A stretch of DNA of 64,000 bases from Ptiloglossa arizonensis (lineage: Eukaryota; Arthropoda; Insecta; Hymenoptera; Colletidae). The DNA is taken from positions 31,699,531 to 31,763,530 of the forward strand of contig NC_135049.1 in the NCBI RefSeq assembly GCF_051014685.1, given 5' to 3'. A program made the translations under genes and the position numbers. Below the pieces are notes generated by a model. The model was not told the origin of the DNA. It saw nothing but the letters and a program-made list of their open reading frames with translations, and did not search any database. Below, piece by piece: positions 23,723 through 36,038 of the stretch (position 1 is the stretch's first letter; the number at the start of each line of letters is the position of its first letter).

Positions 23723-25472
23723 AAGGGGAGAAAGGGGAGGAAGGGTGACGGGGGACCATGTATAATACATGAAGCATAATACGCGAACGAGTCGAGTCGA
23801 GGGGCGGTGTACGCCCGTCTTGCGAGAGGGACGAGTTGGAAACGATCGTTCGATTACTTTTTTATATCCACCGGTCATTCTTCGCCCGATACCTATACGG
23901 ACAATTGATCCTTTTCGGCAGAAAAGTTTCAAGATGAAAGGACCGAGGTCCGCGCGCCGACGAAAAAAGCAAGAAAAGAAAAAAAAAAGAAAACACGAAC
24001 CGCGCGCGCCCGCTCGCTTTCCTCTCCGAACCGATCGCGAATTAGACGGAGGGGGAAAAAAATGTCTACGAGCGTTCGGACCGATCGAAATCGAAATCCG
24101 GCCGGAATATCAACGACGAGGTCCACTCGAGAGCGGATCGCAACGCGAGAAACAATTTTTCGAGTTTCTCATCGCGTCGGTTTCTCGTCGCGTCTCGAGC
24201 AGCTCGAAGCCCGAGCGGCGCTGCGCTGAATTACGTTCTCGAAACGAGCATACATTTTGTCCGTTGAATTATGACGCAGCATTATGTCCGATCGGGACAT
24301 CATCGAGGGGAGCGCGTCCAACCTGAACAAGCTCGGTAGTCCTTAAGGCTCTTTCTATCAGCGGGTATTAAGGCGTCGCTCGGAGACGGGCGAAAATCTC
24401 GTTCGAATGATAGATAACGAACGGGGACGACGAATAAATAATTTATCCATCGATTGCCGGCGCGCGAACCTCTTTTATTTCGAAGATCGTTCGAACGACG
24501 ATCGCGCGGTTTATCGAGCACGAACGAGCAAACACCTTACGAATTCGTCGAACGGGTACTAGCCGCGAACGACGAATAAAATTTAATTCCCGTATTTAAA
24601 CGGACGGGAAAATAGCTTGGAAAGATTCTCGGTGATTTCTACGCGACGCTTCGAGCAGGCCACGTCGATAAGTAAATCGGTAGCAATTATACGGTACACG
24701 CGTTAAGAAGCGAGCGAACAACGCGCGCGGACGTTACATCGATCGGTGTGTTAATGCTCGACATCGACGCGGTCGTAAAATCGGGAGAAAGTTGCGTAAA
24801 TAAACGCCGTAGCAGGTGGTTATCGTGAAACGCGAATTTGCATTTTCTCCGTGCGCACGCGAATAAAAATCTTTATTGAACGTTCGAAGTTCTCTTCGCG
24901 CCGCGCCGCGCCGCGTCGCGCCGCGTCGGACGAAGATCATCGACGATCCACGGTTAATTGCCTCCGAGCCACGAATACGTATCTATCGCAGCCACCGTAT
25001 AATCGCAATAAAACAGGTTGGCTCGGTGAGCGGCCTCACTGGCAACGATCAATTTGTTGCGCTTTAATTGCCGCGTTTTCCGCGCGACGAGACATCAACG
25101 TCGTCGACGTACCGCGACGATCGTTCGATCGACGTTCGTCGACGATTTTTGGAAGCGGATAGATCGGTTACGTGGCACGTGCTCGGACGAAAACGAACGA
25201 GAAATAGCCCCGCCTCGAGACTAGGCACGGTGCACGGGTCGTCAACCTTCTTCTCTTCGTTCGAACCTTAAAGAGGTGACCTGGAATTATGAGCTGCTGA
25301 CTCATAAACTACGCGATAAGTCGTCTCGAACGGGGCGACGAGCTCGTTTACACGGTGCGCGAGCCTTGGAAATTGTTTCGTCGTTCATGGTGGTTCGACT
25401 CGGTGAGATCGGTGCGATCTTCTCGCGAAAATTCGCTCGGTTGCGAGACGACGCGAAACGTTTCGGTGAACG

Positions 25473-25873
25473 CGTTTTGTACAATAATGGAATCGTTGAA
25501 CACGAGAGAAAGGTAAATTGAACGTTTATTTAAACGGTAGAACACGAGTCGAGGATAGAGGTTTTCGATCGGACAGAAAGAATTCTCGATATCGGGTACT
25601 AGCGCGAGTCGATCCGTTGCGAAGAAATATCTTTCGTTTCCTTCCACCGCGCGTCGATCGATTGAACACAAGAGAAAAGTAAATAGAAGGTTTATTTAAA
25701 CAGTAGAAAATAATACAGTCTTGCGGCGGGACATAGCAATGAACGACTGACTAGACTTAACAGTCACGTCGAAACACCAACCGAAAAATATCCAAGTCGA
25801 TAACGACCCTCTGCCCTGTGTCTTGACTTCTCGAGGGCTGCATCGGTGCAAGTCGTTGCATTCCAACACGTTC
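25473..25873 (-). mobile_element. Composite family A LTR remnant (copy A3)
   Basis: On the - strand the LTR runs from 25868 (TGTTGGAATGCAACGACTTG) to about 25661. After about 115 bp of other sequence, a second copy of the 3' tail follows, ending TTATTGTACA at 25478. Flanks CGTTC (25869-25873) and CGTTT (25473-25477) agree at four of five bases, which suggests the whole composite was inserted as one unit. An AATAAA-containing tail is present twice. Confidence 0.6.
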
Positions 25874-28127
25874 GTGGAGTGTTCCGTTTACGAAGAATCT
25901 CATCGAGAAAATTCGAGAGACGCGTTTCGCTCGATTTCCGCTCAACGTGTTCGCGATGGAACGGTTCTTCGAGCGAGGGTAAACCATCGAGAGGGCGTCG
26001 CGTCGAAAAGACTAGATTTAAAATGAACGCGTATCGATCGCATCGAGGGGATGTTCTCGCGGTATCGTTCGATTGGGTTTCGAGAAGAGACGATCCACGG
26101 GCTCGTTGCATCGTCAGCGGATGACGATTCTCCCCCCTTTGGGGGAGGGAGTAAATTGAAAAAAGGGACGACGCGCTCGATCGCCGTGCGGTCGATGCGT
26201 GCGTTGCATCGTCACGTCGCCGTCGGCGTCGCGATGCGTCGGCGTGTCGATGCGTTTCTTATTGTCAGATACGTATCTATGTTAAGTGCACACGCGGTGC
26301 GCGCGCCCATGCATTTACGGCGTCGCATTATGCTCGCCCGGCGTGGCGACGCGCACCGTGACCCGTTCGTTCGTCGAGCGTTCTTCTCGAAAATCCAATC
26401 GCGGATCGACGACGAATTGTTCGTATTCGCGAGACGCCTTGGACGCCGCTGAACTCGCGCAGAGATCGATTTTAGACGAGAGAAAACGCGTATCGCGATT
26501 CGTCGCGCCCATGAAGAACCTCGTTGTCAAATAATTCGCGAAACACGGTCGAAATAAACGAGATTCTCGATCCTCTGAAATTCATCGAAGAAACGAAGAT
26601 CGAGCGGTATAATGGTGCCTCGAGCGCGGGTTCCCGTTGCTAATAACCGAGCAGTTGCAACGTTAATCTATATAGGAAAAAATGAATAGGGTTCGGCTAC
26701 CCGTTTTCATCGGTCGAGATTGCGATCCGCTGGCGATCGCTGACCAGTGATAGCTTCTCTAGGTTCAACGATAGAGGATCTCTCGCAAACTCGATCGGCG
26801 ATTACCTCGGGGATGGGTAATCGTCACGGAATCTCTCCCGTGGTTAATTTTTCGCTCGGTGTTCTTTCCCCTCGTTCGCAGACGCGTTTCTCGAAGGCGG
26901 TTTTAATTACACGTCGCGCGGACACGACCGCGTCCTCTCGGCCGGTATCCGTCCGAAACGACGACGAGGACGACGCGGACGACGACCGAGACGCGCGGGG
27001 GGCGTTCCCGAAAAAAGAAAGAGGGAGAAAAATTAGAGAAAAGGGAAAGAAAAAGGTCAAACCGTGCGTTATTAAGGGCTCCGTGCGTAGGCGTTTTCAT
27101 CCTCCCATTATTATTTTATAGTCGTCGGACGGTCTCTATAAAGACCCTGTTTTTTCCATCGCTCGAGATCGACGATACACCGAACAAGATTTCGCGATGC
27201 ACCCTGCGTCCGCGAGTAATCGATATTCCGCCCGATGTCAATACCCCTTCTCTGTTCGCTTTTATGCAAATTTTCGCTTTTCAGGCGTCCTATTTTTCCA
27301 TAAACAATTACACGCGGTTGGCCGATTACGAGCGATCGACGTGTCCTTTTTCAGCGGTCCATTAAATATTACATCGTGCGACGAAAGGATACCGGGTTTT
27401 CGTAATTAGGTTAGACGAGAATTTTTCACCAGAGCTTGATTGCCACCTGCTTCGATCGCTCGCTCGCGCGACAGAGACCGGCCGTAACGTCGCGGCCCTT
27501 TTGCGCTATTTGTCCCTACCTACCCTTTGACGATCGATCGGCGATCGATAAACGACCGAACGGAGCTCGCGCGAGCACGCTCGACCACGCTCGAGACGTT
27601 TCTTTGTGAAAATGAGCGGTGAACGATTCGCGTTCAGCGACGCGGCGCTAATTGCATCGTCTCATCGCGAGAATCGTAAGACGACTTCGTAACCGCTTTA
27701 ATTTCGTCGAAACGAATCGAAGTCTCGTCGAGGAGCCGGCTAGACGACCGACTCGTCCGTATTTTACTCTTTCCGGCGATTAGGGGGTTTATCGTTGCAC
27801 TTTTGCTCTTCGTTTATCCCCGTTCCCCGGTCCTTGCGCGCACGATCGCGTGCTAACGATCGAACGAGCGACGGTTAAGAAATTTACCGAAGGAATATTT
27901 AGTTTTTCAACTTGGTATTTTATTTCTCGCGGGCGCGGCCGGTTCGTCGACGGTTGCGTGCACGGTGAACGGTGACGCACGTGCTGGCGGGCACGTGGAC
28001 GATGATTCGAATCCGTGACCCAGAGAGACCGTGTTCTAGCGCGACCCCACCGCGCGGACCTCTTGTTTCTTTTAACCTCGAATTAACAACGCCTCGACTT
28101 CGTCTTCGTTGGCAAGGAGAACGTTGC

Positions 28128-28150
28128 CCACCGCCACCGCCACCGCCACC
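28128..28150 (+). repeat. (CCACCG)n repeat
   Basis: Four near-perfect hexamer units. Confidence 0.9.
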
Positions 28151-28429
28151 TCCTCGGTTACCGGAGAAAGTGGATTCGCGCTCGAAAAAAAACTCTCTTT
28201 CTCTTTCCCACCGGTTGGTCGTTCCCTCGGCGTAGAGTCGGTCGCCTCTTACTCGCGTTCGTCGTTGGAAAGAATCCGACGCGCCCGTGTCGAAATCCAA
28301 CGAGTTCGCGGAGAAAGACTTTCGGAGCGGAAGGCGGGACCGTGACGCGGCAAAGACCGCGATTAGACGCGTTCCATCGAGGATCAACCACGCCGATGCA
28401 AATAACGTCGATCGGTCAGGATCGACGTC

Positions 28430-28453
28430 GATCCGATCCGATCCGATCCGATC
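28430..28453 (+). repeat. (GATCC)n pentamer array
   Basis: Four full GATCC units and a fifth partial one. Confidence 0.92.
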
Positions 28454-28775
28454 GCGCGCGTAACTCGCGCTCGCGCCTTGTTCGGCTAACGGGCGATTAA
28501 CGAGCTTCGCCCGGATCCGCGAGATTAATTCCCAGATTACGCAACCCGTGCGTTTAAATTCTCAGCGTCGAGCTCGTTAATAGCGACCGGTCCGCGATAT
28601 TCGGTCGTCGTTAGGAGAACGCGTTCCCGTTACGCTCGATACCGAAAATTACCGACGAGAATCTTTTTCCGGGAAACTTTGCGATCGCGTTTGTCGTTCG
28701 CCGAACTGACGGGCAAGTCTTCGCGGCGGAGAGACGCTCGTCGAGAGATTCGAAAAAGACGAAGAGCGGAATCGC

Positions 28776-28799
28776 AGTTTCCTCCTCGAGGAGGAAACT
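28776..28799. repeat. Perfect 24-bp palindrome
   Basis: Arm AGTTTCCTCCTC at 28776-28787 is followed directly by its reverse complement. It overlaps the left boundary of the 96-bp module, so it may mark a fold-back at a rearrangement junction. Confidence 0.85.
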
Positions 28800-28883
28800 T
28801 TAGAGCGTGTGGACGTACGCGAGAAAGAGGATGTTTGAGAAATTAGTACAGCGCGGATGCAGTTGCTTTCGCATTTTCGTTTC
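28788..28883 (+). repeat. 96-bp module preceding family A LTR
   Basis: Colinear copy of 3777-3872, including the closing GCATTTTCGTTTC. Its left edge is the centre of a perfect palindrome. Confidence 0.6.
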
Positions 28884-29112
28884 TGTTGGAATACGACTTG
28901 GACCGATGCAGCCCTCGAGAAGTCAAGACACTGGAGAAGGGGATCGTTACCGATTTGGATATTTTTCGGTAGGCGTCCCGACGCGAGCGTTACTGTCTAG
29001 TCGATCGTTCGTCGTTATGACCCGCCCTATAACTCTATTATCTTCTACAATTTAAATAAACGTTCTATTCACTTTTCTCTAGCGTTCAACGATTCCATTA
29101 TTCCACAGTTTC
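28879..29112 (+). mobile_element. Solo LTR, family A, with 5-bp flanking repeat (copy A4)
   Basis: Element 28884-29107 (224 bp), TGTTGGAATACG...ATTCCACA, flanked by GTTTC at 28879-28883 and 29108-29112. It contains AATAAA at 29055-29060, a plausible LTR polyadenylation signal. It is the best-preserved family A copy. Confidence 0.75.
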
Positions 29113-29462
29113 GGTAATAAACGTTTCTTCGGTTTTAGCCGGAGAACCGTTTAATCGTCGAAGAACGAAACTCGTCGAGGATCGAAAGCACGAGGATCGG
29201 CGTTGGATCGAAGCCGGAATAAGGACTCCGTATCGCTGCAAGGGGAGCAAAAGGTGGTCGTTGGCGCGCGCGTGTATACCACGAAACGCACTTTCTCCTC
29301 GGTTGGATAAAAGGTTGCCGCGTTGAGAAACGGTCCGCGATCTCGTAGGGCGTCGAGCCGATCGGGAGCCGGGTTACCGGTTCGATCGATGCGCGGGCTA
29401 CGGACGAGACAAGAGCACGTCCTCGACCCGGTCGTCTCGCGCTGGGAGAACCTTTCCCCAGG

Positions 29463-29467
29463 TGCAT

Positions 29468-29504
<37 letters not shown>

Positions 29505-29512
29505 CGCACCGC
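29463..29512 (+). repeat. 7-bp GCACCGT/GCACCGC array
   Basis: About seven units in tandem, the last two carrying a T-to-C change. Confidence 0.9.
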
Positions 29513-29896
29513 GTCGATCGGCGCGCGTCGATAAAACCGAGTCGGTGTACGATTCGATTGAGACGTTATCGCGGACAGCGCGTAGAAAAGCGCTCGATCT
29601 CCCTGCTCGGTGCCCAGGGAGATCCTCTCGAGAGCGCGGGGCCGTGCCGGGCCGCGAATCGATCCGGCGCTCGGGGCCCGTCGGTATGCGCGAGCCGGAG
29701 ATTAACGTTCCGAGTCCTCGGTCGTCCTACGCGCATACGGCCGGATGATTAGTTACGAGCGCTCGTCTTATGAATTACCCGCGAGCCACGAACGGCCATT
29801 ATACAGCGCCGCGAACATCCGGTCGCGGTCCATCTCCCTCGCCGGGGAGAATTCTAATCCTCCGGTGGTCCCGAAGGCGGACGGACACCGTTCGTT

Positions 29897-29897
<1 letters not shown>

Positions 29898-29930
<33 letters not shown>
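29898..29930 (+). repeat. (CGG)11 microsatellite
   Basis: Eleven uninterrupted units; GC-only and able to form stable structure. Confidence 0.97.
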
Positions 29931-30947
29931 AGGCTCGTTCGCCAACCCTCTCGGCCGAACGAACCACCGACCGCGACGCGAAACCTTCCTCGCGCGATTA
30001 AACACCGACAGCGACTAATTCGGCGTCCGCGAGACCCCCGCGCGATTCCGTCTCGACGCGATCCTCGCGATCCTCGCTCGCCCTCACGGCCGAGAAGAAA
30101 TTAGAAATCGATTGGGGGAAAAGTGGTTCCATTAGCGATCCCATCGAAACGAATCGTAGCTCCGAATTCACGTATTTATCATTTCTCTGTATCTCTCGTT
30201 GTTTCGACCACTCAACGACTTCCCTCGAGAGAACCGTCTTCGAGAATAAATGTCCCCGCTAAAAGGCAAGCTCTGGGATCTCCCCGATCGTGCCCCCGAC
30301 GTCGACCGACTTTTATTTTTTTCTACAGTTCTCCACTCTCGATTCTTTCTCCGTTCGTTCGACTCGATTCCCGGTTTGGAGCGCGACACGGACCGCCTTA
30401 TCCTCGCGTTAAAAGGTCGCGCGGGATCGGTATGGCGTCTCGCGCGATCCAACGACCGGCCGCGTTACGCGTAACCCGACGATGGAATTTCTACGTCGAT
30501 GGAGACGCGACCGCGGGACGTACACGGGGAGGAACCGAGCCGAGGTATATTAAACTCGTCGCGAGCGTTCGACGCGACGTATACGCCGAACGGGTCGAGC
30601 TGGTCTTTACGAGCTTGCGACCGGCCTCGAGAAACCGCGAAATTAATAATGGCCGCTTTTTTCGCGTCGGTCCGCCTCTCGCGACGCGGGACACTTTTGT
30701 TCTACGTTTAAACGCGTACACCGGTCGTCGAACCGATCTCGAGACCCTGGACAATTCCAGAAGGATACTCGAAACATCGAGGAGAGCCCGTGCAAGGAAG
30801 GTACGCTTTCAAAGTCGATCGTTGTCGGGGAATCGAACGAAATTCGTTGCGTTCGGTTCTGTTCGCGAAACGAAACGCGTCGAGACGAAGCACGGTGTCG
30901 AAGCGAGCTGTACTCGAGCGATGGTGCGTAATCGGAGAGAACGCGAG

Positions 30948-31018
30948 GACGAAAGTGGAAGTGTAAACGGACGAGAAGGACGAAAGTAGAAGCGCGAGCG
31001 GACGAGAAGGACGAAGGC
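30948..31018 (+). repeat. 31-bp tandem repeat, about 2.3 units
   Basis: GACGAAAGTGGAAG at 30948 recurs as GACGAAAGTAGAAG at 30979 and partially at 31010, each preceded by GGACGAGAAG. Purine-rich on the + strand. Confidence 0.8.
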
Positions 31019-32285
31019 GCGCGTAGGTAACGAAAAGGACTCGATCGCGCGGATCAGAAGAGGACAACGACGGGACAAATACACGAGCTCGCGCGTGACG
31101 ATCGAAGATTCGAAACGATCGTTCTCTTCGATCTTCTCGGGAAGGATTACCCAATTTCCGTTTCGCTCGCGTTTCCAGGCACCGTACCCGGGGCAACGAT
31201 ACCGGATTCGACGAACCGGCCGGTGACCGGCGAGAACCGCGACGGGGAAGAAACTAGAAAATCGTTGCAAGCCGATATCGAGGTAAAGGACTTTCCCGCG
31301 GCGCGGCGTTGCAAAAATTAAACTGGAACGCGCGTCCACCATCCCGCGTCCGAGACAAACGAGACCCTTGCCGATGAAATCGAAACCATTCTCGGCGATC
31401 CGGTATCTCGATCCACTTTCCCGACGAAACGCCACGACGACGATCGTCCACTTTCCTACCGCGCGTGTCCCTCCCTCGTTCCTTTTTCTTTCTCTCTCCC
31501 GCTTCCGTTGGTCCGCGACTGCTCCACTTTCCGCTCGGTCCTCCGTCTCTTCTCTTTCTTCTTTTCTTTTCTCTTTTTTTTAACGCGAGTCGCGAAAACC
31601 GGGCGGAAAGAAACAAAGCTCTCGAGTACGAGGACAAGGGCCAGCAGACGAGACGAAGGGAGGGCGAAATCGGGTGTAGACGTCCTAATGCGAATAAAAT
31701 TGCGTCCACGTCCGGCATCGGAGGCCGTTGGCTCGCGGGTTCGGTCCCCGAACGAACCTCGCGCCGAGAAGGAACCCAACGCCGCCGAGTCGGTACCCGA
31801 GTAACTTCTTTGATCTCCGCGCGATAATGTACGCGCTGCCGGATCATCGCGCGCCACTTAATTAATTTCCCAGGCATTCCCCGGGACCTCTTTCCGTACC
31901 GCGGAATGCGCCTCGGTATCTCGATGCGCCGTCCTTTCTGAATTTTCTCCCGGTATATCGCGGAATCGTGACTTCTGCCGGTCATTTTTTTCACCAACGG
32001 GCGCCGATTACACGTTGCCGCGCCGGTTCTTTTCTTCTTTTCTCTTTTCTCTTTCTTTTCTTTTCCTCGTTCTTTTCTCCCCCGCGCCGTCCAGTCGCGC
32101 CGGATGGAATCACGGTGCAATTAACATCCATAACCATCGACCGAATTACGGACAATATCCGCTCTGTGGCTTGGTCGGGAACGCAGGAAGACCACGGGCC
32201 GCGGAATCGAACCCGATATTCCCCGTGGCCGGCGTTCGGCGTAAATAAACGCTTCGGTGCGGTAAATAAACGATCGTTCTCTCTC

Positions 32286-32302
32286 TCCCTCCCTCCCTCC
32301 CT
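32286..32302 (+). repeat. (TCCC)n microsatellite
   Basis: Four tetranucleotide units. Confidence 0.85.
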
Positions 32303-32587
32303 TGATTTACTTTCGGACCGGAGAACGATCGATCGCCGGGTAAGATCTCGCGCCGAAAGCAAGATCGTTGCCCGATACTCGATTTTGCCGACTACGCGCT
32401 CCGATTAACCGCGACCCTCCCTTCTGGTCGAATCGCGGCGAGTATCGGCCGAAAACGATCGGACACGGATCGCTCCACCGGCCGGGTTCTAGATCCCCCG
32501 GTTAATTCGTTCATCACGGTGGTAAGGACCAAACTCGCGAAAAAGAAGCAAGGATCCGTGGGACCGTTCGCGGTCGCGGTGTACCGA

Positions 32588-32593
<6 letters not shown>

Positions 32594-32617
<24 letters not shown>
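32594..32617 (+). repeat. (TC)n microsatellite
   Basis: About twelve TC units, flanked by TCTCTTTC and TTTTAAACG. Confidence 0.92.
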
Positions 32618-32619
<2 letters not shown>

Positions 32620-35600
32620 TAAACGCGGAACAAGACCGATTCGCGCGAAACCGCACGATGCCCCTTGACGACGGGTCTCGCGTTCCCGTGTCCCGAGCGA
32701 GCGGAGCGTTTTGCCCCGCAGGTGCGCGAACGTTACCGCATTGTGCGGAGTTTAGTGGGCGATAAAACGCCGCGGACGGAAAATCATCGCCGAGACGATC
32801 GGTGTTTACCCGCGAGTGGTGCTTCGAAACGGTACTTTAACGACGACGGTGATCCCGATCCGCGCCGACGCGTTTCGAAAACGTTTATTCCCCGCGGAAG
32901 GGTCCAGACGCGGAACGCGCCGTAACGATCCGACTCGAACGATACGATTAATTTCGAGCTTCCCCAAAGAAACGTAAATCCGAGCTGCCGCGCGTTCCAC
33001 GGAAAGGTAACACCCGGCCGTAATTTACCCAACGTTTTATCCTCGCGCGGCGATATTGTTGCGACCGTTATCGGACACTCCAACGAAAGCTTCCAGTGAA
33101 TTCGAACCGTCGTAAACTCGCGCGAGAGTATCGCCCCGGGCCGAGGAGTCCACTGATCCGTACGTCCGATCTTCCGCGAAGAGAGGCGGCCCGCGAAACT
33201 CCGGGAGCTACCGCGAAACTAATTACAATAGCGCGACTCGCGGAAGGGTAAAAGTCGAATGCAGGAGAGGGCGTTGGTCCAGCGGAGAGCGGTCGAGCCC
33301 GGTGAACGCGGTTGTTTGTCGCATTCCCGCTCCCGAGTGCAACCAGCGCCGCGCGCAGTGCAGGTGCACGTGCGCATCGCGATGCAGCTACTCTTCGGGC
33401 GTACACGCCGCCATCACCGTGGTTACCGTGCCAAGCTGCGTCCCGCAAAAACGTAATTTACGGTCGTACCGAGCACGCCGGAGAACGAACCAACGAACGA
33501 CCTGGACCGAACCTACTCTAACCTCCTTCTCCTCGAAATTCTACGCTCGAACGACGAAGACGCCCGACCACGAAACGGAAGAAACGACGTTGCATCTTCG
33601 TTCGAGAAGTCTTTTCCAAGTTTCTCGGGCAATCACCGGAACGAAGAAACAAAGTCGCGCTAAAAATGTCCAAAATTGAAATTCCGTTGTCGGTTGAAAC
33701 TCCGCGCTCGAGGGGTCGAGTATTCGGCGATACGAGACCGCGGAAAACGTGGGACGAGGTGACTCGCGTCTTCGAGAAATACTTCGAGCATGTGCTCAGA
33801 AGGTTTCGAATCTCGCGTAGGTTTAGACGTTTCGTGGCTGTATGGATTCTTTTCCTGTATACAAAGGAACCTACTTCGAAGATTCAATTTCGATTCTAAC
33901 CGAAGCAACGCCCCGAAAGTCACGGTGAAACTCGGCTCGGTTTTTCCAGGTAACCGAGGAGCTTTTCGCGGAACGAAGACTCGAAGAATCCCCCGAGCCC
34001 CGTCGAAAGAACAAACGGAATAAGAAAAGAAGCTCGTTCTTTCGCTTGCGGGCGCGCCTCTTCGGAAGTCGGTTCGTGTCTCTTCCGAGGAGAAAAAAGG
34101 AAGAGCGAAGCGAGCGACGAACGAGGCAAAGGTAGAGAGAAAGAGGCGTCTCGGACGGTTTCCAGGTGCGCGATTGCTTCTAATTGCCGCGCGCTGGCCC
34201 CCGAGGTGCTCCCGAAGTGAAATTGCTCGAGGAAAACGACCGCGCGAGACGACGACAACCGAACGGAACAAAAAGGATCGCGGAAAAGAGAACGGCGAGC
34301 CTTTGCCCGGGTCGGAAACCTATCGACGATTCCTACCCTTTTCGCTAATTAACCTTCGCTCCGTTACCAGATTCTACGCTCGAGAATCGCTCGAGAACCT
34401 TTCCGTAAATTCAACCTCGAACGAAAACAATCTTCGCGCGTCCCGAGTACTTCGAAGAGAAACGAATTCCTCGAAAATATTCGTCGTCGGAAAACGCACA
34501 GGTTTGGAGAAGCCGCGAACGATTTGCACGTTTATTGCACGAGACTTGGTAATCGACGATGCGTTTCACCCGGTCGAATAAAGAAGCCAAGCGTAGTCCG
34601 CGCGAGTCGGTTTCGCTCGAATCCCGCGCGCAACGATCCTCGCAACTGAGAGCGCTCGCGTTCGCGCTCGTGCCTTTTTCACTTTACGAGGTTGTTCGCA
34701 TCTTCTTCGCCGAGCTGGCTCGGCGCAGTCGTTCGGCCCGGTCTCGTCTTGTAAAAGTCAATATTTATGAGGGTGCTAACCACCGTCATCGGTCATCCCG
34801 ACTCGTTAACCGGCTCCGCCGGCGTGGCTTTGTGTTTACATCCGAAGGACAGCCGTCCTCTTTATCGTCAGCCCTAAGAAAACACGTCCAACGTTGCGTC
34901 CCGAGTAGCCGGTACGTGCCCGTCCTCGGCCGAGATCGCCTTATCGGTCCGCGGAAACCGCGGTAGCGATATTTTCCATCTTATTTTCAGGGAAAACAGC
35001 TTCTGGGGCCGAACGAACGATCGATCGATCTCTCGTCGCTTTCTTTTCGTCTACACGTGCTTCCAATGTCGAACGAGGGATGCTCGGTTTCGCGAAACCG
35101 AGGGAACCTCGAATCGCGACGAGACACTCTTCGAGAGGAATTCAAAGTCCGTTTGTCCTCTCGGTTCGAAAACGCGCTCGAGACGACTCGGTCCGAGGCC
35201 TACGATCGTCCGCGATTCCCTTTCGAAAAGGTTACGCAGACCCGAGTCAACGTAATTGCGACACGCCGGCAACCCGAAGAGAAAGGCAACGCGCTGCGGG
35301 GAAGCAACAGGTGTCGCGCGATCTTGAACGACGCGCCGCGCTTCGAGTGCCGCCATCTACCGACCGAGTCTCCAGACTCGTACCGTTGCTCGGTCGGTAA
35401 CGAGCGATCTACCCTTCGCAGGGAAAACCCTACCAATTGCTCGAGTTCGCGCGTCGAGTTGCAAGAGAGGACGCGATACCTTCGTAGAGCTTCGATTTTT
35501 ATCGCTACCGGTGTATCTTTAACGCATAAATAACCGTGACGCGTGAACGACAAAAAGGCTTCGGATTGGTTCACCCGAACGTTCGAAGCACCCCCTGTAC

Positions 35601-35784
35601 ATTTTACGCATCGATTCCTCGAGGTTGTCGGTACTCTAAACGGATCACCGACTCGTCGAAACCGACGAAAGGGGAAGCAGCTCGAAGGCGCGTTTCGCGA
35701 TGGAAAATGTCAAGGCCTAAGGGATTTAGGTACGCTCGAGGAGGACAGACGCGAACCGAGTGACCCTTGAAAGAAATTACTCAC

Positions 35785-35969
35785 CCTTTGACAGTGCTCG
35801 GAAGTGACCACCGAGAGATCCGCGAGCGGTTGGAAAATAACATCGTGAAACTCGGGATAGTTTCTCGCCAAGGGTCGCGCGTACAATTCTTTGGCGCTGC
35901 AGAGGGATTCGTGGTACTCCTCTTCGGCGTGCAGCAGCTTCTCCGTGGCTCTGTACTTGCGGTCCGTGT
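35785..35969 (-). CDS. RhoGEF exon 2: first conserved region of the DH domain
   Basis: A 185-bp exon between acceptor TCGTTGCAG and donor AGG/GTGAGT. It encodes RATEKLLHAEEEYHESLCSA, KELYARPLARNYPEF and IFQPLADLSVVTSEHCQR. This is the layout of the first two conserved regions of a Dbl-homology domain. A helix with a TExxY-like AEEEYHESL is followed by a span to a PL, then an IF..L.DL...HxxF-like helix. DH domains bind Rho-family GTPases and release GDP. Which RhoGEF subfamily it belongs to I cannot tell. ECT2, ARHGEF10, FARP and PLEKHG types were considered, and none matches convincingly from memory. Confidence 0.8.
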
Positions 35970-36038
35970 CTGCAACGAATCGTCGAAACGGAACGTCGAG
36001 ATTCGTAAATTTTGGTAAAGTATCGAGGCGCGACTCAC

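Larger units (their letters stand above)
23637..35784 (-). other. 12.1-kb intron within the RhoGEF DH domain
   Basis: Separates the first and second parts of the DH domain. It holds several simple repeats (for example AGG, CGG, GATCC, TC and a GTGCACC-type 7-mer array), a 31-bp tandem repeat near 30.95 kb, and two family A LTR-like remnants (25.5-25.9 and 28.9 kb). I see no further supported exon, although open frames are abundant. Confidence 0.6.

Noticed and set aside
29463..29512. Possible CRISPR-like short repeats
   Set aside because: Direct tandem 7-mers without spacers, in a eukaryotic genome; an ordinary minisatellite.
30123..30989. 288-codon open frame on +
   Set aside because: Arg/Ser-rich without motifs, overlapped by equally long frames on -, and ends in a 31-bp tandem repeat.
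31254..32120. 288-codon open frame on -
   Set aside because: Lys/Arg/Glu-rich from purine tracts; no domain; opposite strand equally open.
33666..33899. + strand 77-codon frame starting with a plausible methionine context
   Set aside because: Single open frame with overlapping alternatives on both strands and no family resemblance.
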